A stretch of 64,000 nt of DNA from Amycolatopsis albispora (lineage in GTDB: Bacteria; Actinomycetota; Actinomycetes; Mycobacteriales; Pseudonocardiaceae). Made by a program: the position numbers and the translations under genes. Position 1 is the first letter of the stretch, and each line of letters starts with the position of its first letter. Below, piece after piece: positions 6,846-14,864 of this stretch. Under the pieces are notes generated by a model. The model had not been told where the DNA came from, did no database searches, and saw only the letters and a program-made list of their open reading frames with translations. The DNA is taken from contig NZ_CP015163.1 of assembly GCF_003312875.1 (NCBI RefSeq), forward strand, positions 5,394,001 to 5,458,000, written 5' to 3'.

Positions 6846-9800
6846 TCAGCGTGCGGCGCGAGCCCGTTCCAGCACCTCTTCCAGGCGCAGCGGGCTGGGC
6901 GGGTGGTGGCTCAGGCACAGCGGCACCCGCATCCGCCGGAAGCCGAAGTTCTCCCCGGTGACGTAGAACTGCCCCCGCTCCAGCCGGGAGATGTTCCCGA
7001 TGGAGCTGTTCTTGGCCCTGGCCATGTCGGTCGCCGCGGCGATCTGCGCGGGACTGTTCAGCCTGCCGAAGAACTGGGTGGTGGCGTTGCCGACCACCTG
7101 GTTGTGCACGCCCTTCGGCGCCTGGGTGGCGAGCAGCAGGCCGAGCCCGTACTTGCGGGCCTGCGAGGCGAGCAGGATGGTGCTCTGCGTGCTGGCGGTC
7201 CAGGTCCCGGACGGGGCGATGGTCTGCGCCTCGTCCATCACGAACAGCCCGCCGAGCGGCCGGTCGGCCGCCGGGTGGCGCTTGATCCAGGCGAACACCT
7301 CCCACTGGAGCTGGCTGACGAACCCCTGCCGCTGCTCCTCGGACGGCAGTCCGATGAAGCTGATCACCGAGATCCGCGCCCGTTTGCCGTCGGCGGGGGC
7401 GAGCAGCGCGGCCGGGTCGGTCGCTTCGGCCGGGCTGGCGAGCAGCGGGTCGTTGACCGTGGCGGCCCGCAGCGTTTCGGCCAGGTCGGCGGCCGTCGCC
7501 GCGGCGGTGTTGAGCTTGCTCACCCCTTCCGGCAGTTCGGCGAGCACCTCGATGAACTGCGTGAGGTCCCGCTTTCCGGTGCGCGCGTAGTGGGTGAGCG
7601 CCTCACGCAGCACGGCCCGGCCCCGGACGGCGCTTTTCGACCCGTTGGCCACCCGCGCGTGCGGTACCAACCGCGCCACCGCCGCCTCGACCGACGCGGC
7701 GAACTCGTCGGCGTCCTGGCGCACTTCTGCGAAATCGGGCAGCGGGTGGAAACTGAGCGGCCGCCCACTCGCCCGGCCGGGAGTCCACACCACCACTTCG
7801 GTGTTGGCCAGGTAGTCGGCGGCGCTGTCCGCGTCCCCCGGCCGCCAGTCCGCGGGCGGTTCGGGCCAGGCGTCACCGAGCCTGGCCAGGTCGTTGTTCG
7901 GATCCAGCACGATCGCGGAGACGCCGCGCAACGCGCATTCCTCGACGATCCGGCGCAGCAGCACGGTTTTGCCGCTCCCGGAGCCGGCGAACACGATGGC
8001 GTGCTTGCGGAGCGACTCCAGCTCGATGCGGATCTCCCCGTCCATGCCGAGCGCGATCTCCCCGGGTTTAGGCTTTTCCGGCGGCGGCCTCGTCTCCTGG
8101 TGCCCGGCCTTGGCTTCGCCGTTGCCGGGCAGGATCTCCCGGAGGAAGGTGGTGCTGCTCGCCGGTTTCCGCGCCACCAGCCAGGTGAGCAACTGATGGG
8201 TTTGGGCGGACAGCATCTCCTTGAGCGCGCTGAACGTCCGGATGTCGTCGTCGGTCACGTCGACCCGCCGGACCAGGCCTTTCCGTTCCAGCTCGATGAA
8301 TTCCTTCTTCGTGGTCGGCCCCGACCAGCCCTGGGAACCCCGGCGGATGAGCACCAGGTGCCGGTCGTCGGTGCCGGAGCGAACGCCTGCCGCGTCACGC
8401 GCGTTGCGCATCCGGTGGAGCACCGTGGTGCCGTGGCCTTCCGAAATGAGCCGAAACGACCAGTGCTCCTGCGTGTCGAGCGCGTCGTTCACGGTCCGGC
8501 GCAGGCCCGCGTGCAACCGTTTGTCGTCCGGCAACGGCTCGGGATGCCACCGCAGATCGTCGTTGCCCACCTCGGTGATCCAGGACTTCACCCCGGCCAG
8601 CAGCAGGGGTGGCACCACCTCGTTCTCGTTCTCCCTGGTGATGTCGGCGGCGGTGACGTCGGCCTTCTCGCGCATGCGCTTGAACCGGTTGTCGTAGTCG
8701 GCGAAGTAGGCGGGTTCCGGCCCCGTCGGCACGGCCACCACCTCGGGGATCTCCTCGTCGAAGGAGCCGAGTTCCCGGATTTCGCCGTACAGGCACGCTT
8801 CGGCGTGCGCGTGGATGCGCTTGAGCAACTGCCGCGGGGTGTGCGCCTGCCACGCCTTGCCGAACGCTTCCGGCGACACCGGCCAGGTCGAGTGGGGCGG
8901 GGTGATGCCGTTGCGCTCGTAGATCACCCCGAGCCACTTCTCCACCAGCTTGCGCCCCAGCTCGGGGTCGCTGATCGACCCCAGGACCGGTGTCGTGGTG
9001 AAGCGATCGGCCACCGTGTCGCTGGCGATGGACTGCAACTGCATCCAGGTGTTGGGCAGGCACGCCACGATGGTCAGCGTCCGCATGGTGGACTGGCGAA
9101 GGGCCATCAACCCGTCCGAGATGAGCGCGATCTCCTGGATCAGCTCGGCGTTCGTCACCTTGTCCTCGATGGCGTCCTGGCCCTTGTTGACCAGGGTGTC
9201 GAGCTGGTCGACACCGATGACACACGGCCCGGTCATCGCGAGAACACGGGAGATGTCCCGCACGAGCACCCTGGATGACTTCGACCGGTGCTGCATGCCC
9301 CAGTGCCGACGATCGTCCTTCTCCCCTGGCTGGCCCTGGAGATATTCCAGGCCGACATTCGCGTTGTCCGAGCCGTACAACGCCAATGCCCTGATCGTGT
9401 CGCCGCATTCCACCGCGATCCGGCTGTCCACCTTGCGCAACCCCTGATGCAGGATGCGCAGATGATCCGGCGTCAATGGCGCTTCGCCGGCGATCGCCCG
9501 GCCGACCTCCTCCGGCACGGCCGCGCCCGTGCACAACTGCCGCAGCAACAGGGAAAGCTGGGAATCACCATCGTCGTTGGTCCGCTGCAACTCGCTGCGC
9601 ATCGCCTCGGCGAGGTCGTCCCAGAAGGCTTCGCCCGTGGTGAGCTCGACCAGGAAGAAGTAGCCGCCCTTGCGTTGCACCATGCGCCGCACCGAGCCCA
9701 GCAGATGCGTCTTCCCGACTCCTTTCCGCCCTTGCAGCACCAGGCCTACCGGGCTCGGCCCGGTACTGGCCCTCGCATCCTCAATGCCTGCCCTGATGCG

Positions 9801-9920
9801 GTGTTCAGCCCTGACGTGCAGCCCCTCGATGTGGGACGGAGGCGCCTGCCAAACATCGTCCGGGGTTTCGACGGAGTTGAAACGCAATACCGCCAAGGCC
9901 TCGCGTAAGTGCTCGGTCAT
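6846..9920 (-). CDS. Dual ATPase: ORC/STAND-like N-terminal module and HerA/DUF87-like C-terminal module
   Basis: 1024 residues, last gene of a four-gene operon, with its ATG in an ATGA overlap with the gene upstream. The N-terminal part has a P-loop GRKGVGKT (64-71) and Walker B VIGVDQLD (234-241), as in ORC/Cdc6- or STAND-like ATPases. The middle (about 380-620) looks like connecting helices and a winged-helix region. The C-terminal part has a second P-loop GSGSGKT (about 645) and Walker B FVMDEAQ (about 892), followed by QARKYGLGLLLATQ, typical of HerA/FtsK-superfamily translocases. HerA-type ATPases form hexamers on DNA and drive several anti-phage systems (family knowledge). Coexpression with TIR and KGGVGR proteins suggests the DNA- or complex-sensing engine of a conflict system (inference). 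The length fits no common housekeeping family. Confidence 0.82.
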   Translation of the reverse strand: MTEHLREALAVLRFNSVETPDDVWQAPPSHIEGLHVRAEHRIRAGIEDARASTGPSPVGLVLQGRKGVGKTHLLGSVRRMVQRKGGYFFLVELTTGEAFWDDLAEAMRSELQRTNDDGDSQLSLLLRQLCTGAAVPEEVGRAIAGEAPLTPDHLRILHQGLRKVDSRIAVECGDTIRALALYGSDNANVGLEYLQGQPGEKDDRRHWGMQHRSKSSRVLVRDISRVLAMTGPCVIGVDQLDTLVNKGQDAIEDKVTNAELIQEIALISDGLMALRQSTMRTLTIVACLPNTWMQLQSIASDTVADRFTTTPVLGSISDPELGRKLVEKWLGVIYERNGITPPHSTWPVSPEAFGKAWQAHTPRQLLKRIHAHAEACLYGEIRELGSFDEEIPEVVAVPTGPEPAYFADYDNRFKRMREKADVTAADITRENENEVVPPLLLAGVKSWITEVGNDDLRWHPEPLPDDKRLHAGLRRTVNDALDTQEHWSFRLISEGHGTTVLHRMRNARDAAGVRSGTDDRHLVLIRRGSQGWSGPTTKKEFIELERKGLVRRVDVTDDDIRTFSALKEMLSAQTHQLLTWLVARKPASSTTFLREILPGNGEAKAGHQETRPPPEKPKPGEIALGMDGEIRIELESLRKHAIVFAGSGSGKTVLLRRIVEECALRGVSAIVLDPNNDLARLGDAWPEPPADWRPGDADSAADYLANTEVVVWTPGRASGRPLSFHPLPDFAEVRQDADEFAASVEAAVARLVPHARVANGSKSAVRGRAVLREALTHYARTGKRDLTQFIEVLAELPEGVSKLNTAAATAADLAETLRAATVNDPLLASPAEATDPAALLAPADGKRARISVISFIGLPSEEQRQGFVSQLQWEVFAWIKRHPAADRPLGGLFVMDEAQTIAPSGTWTASTQSTILLASQARKYGLGLLLATQAPKGVHNQVVGNATTQFFGRLNSPAQIAAATDMARAKNSSIGNISRLERGQFYVTGENFGFRRMRVPLCLSHHPPSPLRLEEVLERARAAR

Positions 9921-10522
9921 GATTCCTCGATCGTGATGAGGTGGTTGTCCTCGCCACCCACCCGGATGGCCGCCTCATGGTCGGCCTCGGTCAGGACCTT
10001 GCGGTTGGAATCCGGGGCCAGGTGCACCGTTCCGGTCTTGATCATCTCCAGCAGCACCTCGTCCACTTCGGACTTCGCCGCGCCGTTGAGCTTCGGCCGG
10101 ATTCGCGCCAGGCGGATCCAGTCCTGCGGTCCCTCCGAGAGCGCGTGGTAGGTCTCACGGATCAGCGACTCCAGATCCCCGCTGCGCAACGCCTCGGCGA
10201 GCAACCCGCGTTGCCGCAGGAAGTGGACCAGGCGTTTCAGCACGTCGAACTGCAGCCGCGCCTGCGGGCCCGACCTCGCCGGCAGTTCCCCCTCGACGAG
10301 GTCGTTCATGCACCACTCGATGCCCTTTTCCGTTATCCGGTGCACGAACGGCCGAACATCCTCATCGGTCTCGAGCAGCTCGGCCTTGTTCAGCTTCCAG
10401 CGGTCCTTGGGACCGAGCTTGACCTTGTGCTCCTTCACCAGCACGGTGTTGGGGACCTCCCGGCCCGCCAGCAACAGCGCCATCAGTGCCGCTCTCGCGC
10501 TCGGTGAGTACTTCTCCGGCAT
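9917..10522 (-). CDS. Small winged-helix-like protein of the HerA operon
   Basis: 201 residues from ATG 10522. It begins MPEKYSPSARAALMALLLAG, followed by a patch with helix-turn-helix/wing character up to ITEKGIEWCMNDL (about 10-75), then charged helices. No enzyme motif or membrane segment is visible and the exact family is not recognised. It starts 12 bp after the KGGVGR gene and overlaps the HerA-like gene by ATGA, so it is made in a fixed ratio with the ATPase. A DNA- or protein-binding adaptor for the ATPase is the simplest reading (inference). Confidence 0.72.
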   Translation of the reverse strand: MPEKYSPSARAALMALLLAGREVPNTVLVKEHKVKLGPKDRWKLNKAELLETDEDVRPFVHRITEKGIEWCMNDLVEGELPARSGPQARLQFDVLKRLVHFLRQRGLLAEALRSGDLESLIRETYHALSEGPQDWIRLARIRPKLNGAAKSEVDEVLLEMIKTGTVHLAPDSNRKVLTEADHEAAIRVGGEDNHLITIEES

Positions 10523-10534
10523 TCTCCCCGCCTT

Positions 10535-12175
10535 TCAGTCGGTGAACGCGTTGATCCGTCGATCGATCCGGGCGAGCAGGACACCCACCTCGGCAAGCAG
10601 GCCCTCCGGCGCGGCGACCCCGTCACCGTTCGCGTGCGCCTTCCCGAGCAGCGCCAGGTCCGTCGACCGGTCGAGCAGCAGGTCCAGGTCTCCCTCGTCC
10701 AGCGCCGCCGACATGCCGCGCACGGTGTCCTGGACCAAGGCGAACCGGTCGGCGTACGGCAGCGTGGGCGGCAGCCCGCGCAACGCCGACGCGGCGCTCT
10801 CCAGCGCCTCCTGCCCCGGCCCGACTTCGACGGTCGGGACCGCCTCGATGAGGTCGTGCAATTCCCGCGCCACCCGCACCGGCGGCGCGCCCGGCAGGAA
10901 TTCGAGGTGCCGCAGGCTCCGCAGGAAACCCGGCAGCTTCTCGCGATCGGTCCCCTTGGCCAGCACGCAGAACAGCTGCCGTTGACCGCCTTCCGGCCCC
11001 AGGGTGTGCCGCAGGAAGCCCTCCGCCTCGTTCGCCTGCCAGCGGCTCAGCTCGCCGTCCACCATCAGGCACAGGTGCTTGGCGGGCTGGACGGCCTCGT
11101 CGAGGAATTCCGGATCGCCGGAGGACGACCAGGCGGCCCGCAAGCCACGTAGGCGCAGCTCCTCGACCAGCTCCGTCGCGGTCCGCATCGCCCGTCGTGG
11201 ACTGGACACCAGCAGGTCCAGCTCGAACTCCCGGCGCCGGTCACGGGCGGCGGCCACGTAGGCGTCCCGGTTGTCGGCCAGCACGTCGGTGCGGTCGAAA
11301 CCCTGCGCGATCACCGCCGCGACGGTTTCCAGCGCGAACGAGATCTGGTCGGCCTTGGGCACGATCTCGTCCAGCACGGGCAACTGCTCGCCGAAACTCC
11401 AGTACGAGACGTACGGCACGGTGAGGTGCCGCATCATCATCTCCGCGGAGACGGTTTTCACCAGCCAGTTGCGGAAGAACGGCGCGACCACCTCGGCGCA
11501 CCGGCGCTGCCACTGCTCCGCCCGCTGGTACTCCACCCGATTGTCCAATCTGGACAGTACGGGCAGCACCGAATGCCGCGGCCGGTCGTAAGGCAGCCGG
11601 TCCCTGGCCTCGTCCGCGCGCCGGGCGACGTCCACCACGTCGTTGAGGTTCTGGTCGTTGGCGGTGAACACCACCACAAGCCGGTCCGGGAGCTGCGCGG
11701 TGCAGATGCTCGCGATGTCGGAAACCCCGGTGCGGCTGTCGATCAGCACGAAGTCGTACTGCTCGGTCCACTCCGCGCGGCACCGCTCCAGGAAGGCGGC
11801 GAACCCCTGCTGGTACAGGTCTTCCCAGTTCAGCGCCTGCATCCGGCCCGAGTAGGAACTGTCCAGCTTGCCGTTCTCCACTCGTCCGGCGGCCAGCAGA
11901 TCGAGCCTGCCGCCCTCGACCTCGACCCGGACCGCGTGCGAACCAGGATTCCGTTGCCCGGCAAGGAACTCGTACGCGAGATCGACTACTCCGCGCTCTG
12001 GTTCTTCGGACAGCTGATCGGCGAAATAGTATTGCAGCCCGGGCGCCTCCAGATCCCAGTCCACGACGAGCACCCGGTAGTCCCAGCGCGCCAGCAGCAC
12101 GGCCACATTGGCCAGCGTGAAACTGCGCCCGACGCCACCCTTGTACGAATAGAACGTGATCACGGTCCCGGTCAT
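10535..12175 (-). CDS. KGGVGR-motif ATPase with C-terminal TIR-like region
   Basis: 546 residues. ATG 12175 overlaps the TIR gene stop (ATGA), and the protein begins directly at the ATPase (MTGTVITFYSYKGGVGRSFT). The N-terminal 290 residues are a ParA/MinD-like domain in which the deviant P-loop ends GR instead of GK, with DWDLEAPG and FVLIDSRTG following. This is the KGGVGR variant known from multi-domain signalling and conflict proteins of actinomycetes. Residues about 310-425 (FELDLLVSS, LRGLRAAWSSSGD, KHLCLMVDGELSRW, RQLFCVLAKG) alternate strands and helices like a degenerate TIR domain. The last 120 residues are helical and may be an adaptor domain. The pairing with a true TIR gene supports homotypic TIR-TIR contact (inference). 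Confidence 0.85.
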   Translation of the reverse strand: MTGTVITFYSYKGGVGRSFTLANVAVLLARWDYRVLVVDWDLEAPGLQYYFADQLSEEPERGVVDLAYEFLAGQRNPGSHAVRVEVEGGRLDLLAAGRVENGKLDSSYSGRMQALNWEDLYQQGFAAFLERCRAEWTEQYDFVLIDSRTGVSDIASICTAQLPDRLVVVFTANDQNLNDVVDVARRADEARDRLPYDRPRHSVLPVLSRLDNRVEYQRAEQWQRRCAEVVAPFFRNWLVKTVSAEMMMRHLTVPYVSYWSFGEQLPVLDEIVPKADQISFALETVAAVIAQGFDRTDVLADNRDAYVAAARDRRREFELDLLVSSPRRAMRTATELVEELRLRGLRAAWSSSGDPEFLDEAVQPAKHLCLMVDGELSRWQANEAEGFLRHTLGPEGGQRQLFCVLAKGTDREKLPGFLRSLRHLEFLPGAPPVRVARELHDLIEAVPTVEVGPGQEALESAASALRGLPPTLPYADRFALVQDTVRGMSAALDEGDLDLLLDRSTDLALLGKAHANGDGVAAPEGLLAEVGVLLARIDRRINAFTD

Positions 12176-12786
12176 ACGAACCTCGGCAACGGTGGTGTCG
12201 GCATGAGCACGGGTTCGGGCTTTTCGATGATCGGCCAGCCGGGCTGCCACTCCGGCACCTGCCGCACCAGTTGCGTCAGATCCCTCGCCAGCTCCTTGAC
12301 CTTGCGGTGGAAGATGTTGTAATCGGTGCTCTGCTGGTACACCGGGTCCGGGTAGGCGACGTCCTTGAAGTCGTGCCACGACCGCTGTCTGGCCTCGATC
12401 GGGAAGTTCTCCGAGTCCCCGTACAGGATCGGGTAGATCAGGCCCTGCGAAATCCCGTTCCCCGCCAAGCCCAGCACCTCCTCCCGAGCTTGCATGCTCT
12501 GCATCTCCGCCAGGCACCATGGCGATTTGAAGTAGGGCGGGGTGAGCAACTGGACCATGATCTTGCTGTGCAGCAGGGCGTCCTGCAGGTTGGACGGCCA
12601 GTGCACGGCACGCGGCATTTCGCGGTCCATGTACACCCGCAACGGTTCGAACTCGTCAGCGAGGCACTCGCACAGCTTCTCGTAGAAGTGGTTCAGCAAC
12701 CATTTCTGCACGCTGCCGTGACGGCTGTAGCTGATGAACAGATCCCACTTGTAGCCGGACACGTCGTCGATGGTAGGTCGCGGCAC
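12172..12786 (-). CDS. TIR domain effector-like protein
   Basis: About 204 residues with GTG 12786 as start. A TTG at 12837 would add 17 residues but would place an intrinsic terminator inside the gene, and GTG 12762 is another option. The fold is a full TIR: KWDLFISYSRHGS (strand A and following loop), RVYMDREMP, ALLHSKIMVQLLTPPY, and the helix SPWCLAEM, whose Glu (about residue 94) is the expected catalytic Glu of NAD-consuming TIRs. The C-terminal tail is Pro-rich. It is the first gene of the operon with the KGGVGR ATPase, the small winged-helix-like protein and the HerA-like ATPase. An NADase or cyclic-ADP-ribose-producing effector is a fair inference. Confidence 0.85.
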   Translation of the reverse strand: MPRPTIDDVSGYKWDLFISYSRHGSVQKWLLNHFYEKLCECLADEFEPLRVYMDREMPRAVHWPSNLQDALLHSKIMVQLLTPPYFKSPWCLAEMQSMQAREEVLGLAGNGISQGLIYPILYGDSENFPIEARQRSWHDFKDVAYPDPVYQQSTDYNIFHRKVKELARDLTQLVRQVPEWQPGWPIIEKPEPVLMPTPPLPRFV

Positions 12787-12802
12787 CCTGCGGAAAACGG
12801 CC

Positions 12803-12825
12803 AAAAAGTGGCTATTACCGCCACT
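12803..12825 (-). terminator. Intrinsic terminator of the AraC gene
   Basis: On the minus strand the stem AGTGGC/GCCACT with a 7-base loop is followed by TTTTT. It lies about 50 bp downstream of the AraC stop. It is nested in a wider imperfect dyad of TGGCC/GGCCA arms (12799-12846) that might also be an operator for the TIR operon. Confidence 0.6.
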
Positions 12826-12874
12826 ACTGGCCAGCAAAATGGCCAGAAATCGGACGCCGCGCCCGTTGCGTCGA

Positions 12875-13618
12875 TCAGTAACGTTCGGCGTAGTGGGTGG
12901 GGGATTCGCCGAACATGGTTTTGAAGTCGCGGGTGAAGTGGGCCTGGTCGGCGTATCCGAGGTCCGCGGCGAGCGCCGCCCAGTCGATTTCCGCGCCGGC
13001 GGCCAGGCGTTCGGTCACCTCGTGCAGGCGGTACCGCCGGATCACCCACTTCGGCCCGATGCCGACGTGTTCGGCGAAGAGGCGTTGCAGGGTCCGCGCG
13101 TTCATGCCGAGCGCGTCCGCCAGCAAGGACACCCTGGTGATCTCGGGTTTTGCGATGATCATGCTGACGGCATCCGCGGCGATATCGGCTCGCGGGTCCG
13201 GGTCGGGCAATTGCGCCAGCAGGAACTGTTCGACGCTTTCCACCGTCAGCGGGTTCGGGATCGGCTCGCGGAATACCTCGGCGACATCCACCGTCGTGTC
13301 CGTGAGCGTGGACACCGACCGTCCCAGGAAAGGCCGGAAGCAACCCGGGCGGAAGGCAACGCCGAATACGCCGTCCGAACCCTCCAGCACGCGGATCACG
13401 TGCCCGGATGACACACCGGTCACATAGGCACCACCACTGCGGTTGAACACCAGGTGCACGTTCGGATAAGGCACGATCAGCTGCCGGTACGGCGTCTCGT
13501 AGTCCCACGACACGACCCAGTACCGATCGACATAACGCGCCACCTCCGGCGACGGGCGCGGAAAGGCGTGGCGCTGGTACTTCGTCCAGGCGCTCCCCAG
13601 CTCCCGCTCGTCCCTCAC
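12875..13618 (-). CDS. AraC-family transcriptional regulator
   Basis: 247 residues from GTG 13618, which overlaps the stop of the upstream hydrolase (GTGA). The N-terminal half (YVDRYWVVSWDY, VHLVFNRSG, GVAFRPGCFRPFLG) resembles the cupin-like sensing part of the subgroup with an N-terminal DUF6597-type domain. The C-terminal 100 residues hold the double helix-turn-helix (VSLLADALGMNARTLQRLF and LAADLGYADQAHFTRDFK, ending FGESPTHY). The translational coupling to the peptidase-like hydrolase suggests they answer the same substrate. An intrinsic terminator follows. Confidence 0.9.
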   Translation of the reverse strand: MRDERELGSAWTKYQRHAFPRPSPEVARYVDRYWVVSWDYETPYRQLIVPYPNVHLVFNRSGGAYVTGVSSGHVIRVLEGSDGVFGVAFRPGCFRPFLGRSVSTLTDTTVDVAEVFREPIPNPLTVESVEQFLLAQLPDPDPRADIAADAVSMIIAKPEITRVSLLADALGMNARTLQRLFAEHVGIGPKWVIRRYRLHEVTERLAAGAEIDWAALAADLGYADQAHFTRDFKTMFGESPTHYAERY

Positions 13619-14808
13619 GCCAGCAGTCTAAGCAGCCGATCCAGTACGACCCCGTTGCTCACCCGGAGCCCGTCGTGGCCGTAGTCGCTGGTCAGCCACG
13701 GTCGCAGGCCGCGGATCAACTCGGCCGTGGACAGCGACAGGTCGCGCGCGATGTACATGTCGTCGGCGTAGATCGCGGCGGCGACGGGCACCTCGTTGGC
13801 CCGCAGGCGATCGAGGTCGTACAGCGCGGGCCAGTGCCGTTGCGCGAGGTCGTGTGCCAGTCCGCGGAACGGCCGCAGCCACGGATCGTTGTCGAACATC
13901 CACGGATAGATCATCTCGCCGAGGAAATCGAGGTCCGGGAACTCGGCGCGCACACGCTCGGCCGACCAGCCGGTCACGCCGTTCTGCGCGTACGTCGCTT
14001 CGTGGAGCAGCGCGTAGATCGGCGACATGCTCGCCCAGGACAGCTCCCGCTCGACCTGCACGAGGAAGGCGTCCGACAGCTGACGCGCGCAGAACGGGTC
14101 CTCCACGAGGTAGTGCAACTGCCTGCTGCCCGTGCTGGCGCCCAGCAGATTGCCGAGCAGGCGGAACGCGTCGGCGGTCAGTACACGGCCTCCCGGCAAC
14201 CGCACCTCGCGGCCGCGCAGGTACTGCACGATCCTTCTGACCTGGTCGTAGTCACCCGGGAAGCGTTCGTAGTGCGCGGCGATCTTCGCCGCCACAACCG
14301 GGTACAACTGCCGGTACACCGCATCCGCGTCAGCCTGCACGCCGGGCAGGCCGCCGGTGATGATGGCTTCCCGCAGGCCCTCCGGCGCGATGGAAAGGTA
14401 CGTCACGGTGCAGTAACCGCCGAAACTCTGGCCCAGGACGGACCACGGCTCGTCGCCCACGAGCGTGTGCCTGATCAGCTCGGCGTCCCGCACGATCGAA
14501 TCCGCGCGGAAGTGCTCCAGGTAGGGCCCGAGGCTGGTGAGCGTGTGCCGGTTGAGCGGGGTGGACCGGCCCGTGCCGCGCTGGTCGAGCAGCAGGACGC
14601 GGTAGTCATCGAGTGCCCGGCGCAGCCAGCCTTCGTCACCGTTGACCCGCGGCGCCGGGAAGCCGGGACCGCCGTTCAGGTACAGCAGCCACGGCCGGTC
14701 ACGGTCGGAGCGCACCTCGCGCGCGAAGACCTCGATCTTTTCTCCGTCGGGCTCTTTATGGCTCAGTGGCACCAAAAACCGGTGCTCCACGAAGGTGGGC
14801 GAAGGCAC
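13615..14808 (-). CDS. Alpha/beta hydrolase, proline iminopeptidase-like (S33)
   Basis: 397 residues starting at GTG 14808. The oxyanion segment reads LNGGPGF, then LLLDQRGTGRS, the nucleophile elbow LGQSFGG (Ser about 128), and a late DYGHDG supplying the His. These are the marks of the proline iminopeptidase group, which removes N-terminal Pro or other residues from peptides; the substrate cannot be told. No signal peptide is seen. It diverges from the epoxide hydrolase gene (53 bp apart) and is coupled to the AraC gene. Confidence 0.88.
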   Translation of the reverse strand: MPSPTFVEHRFLVPLSHKEPDGEKIEVFAREVRSDRDRPWLLYLNGGPGFPAPRVNGDEGWLRRALDDYRVLLLDQRGTGRSTPLNRHTLTSLGPYLEHFRADSIVRDAELIRHTLVGDEPWSVLGQSFGGYCTVTYLSIAPEGLREAIITGGLPGVQADADAVYRQLYPVVAAKIAAHYERFPGDYDQVRRIVQYLRGREVRLPGGRVLTADAFRLLGNLLGASTGSRQLHYLVEDPFCARQLSDAFLVQVERELSWASMSPIYALLHEATYAQNGVTGWSAERVRAEFPDLDFLGEMIYPWMFDNDPWLRPFRGLAHDLAQRHWPALYDLDRLRANEVPVAAAIYADDMYIARDLSLSTAELIRGLRPWLTSDYGHDGLRVSNGVVLDRLLRLLA

Positions 14809-14864
14809 CGCCCGACGCTACCAACGCCAAACTGTCGGGGCACCCGCTTATCGTCGCCGACGTG

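Noticed and set aside
6903..9278. 791-codon plus-strand open frame opposite the HerA-like gene
   Set aside because: No motif and Arg/Gly/Pro-rich; the minus strand has two full P-loop ATPase modules.
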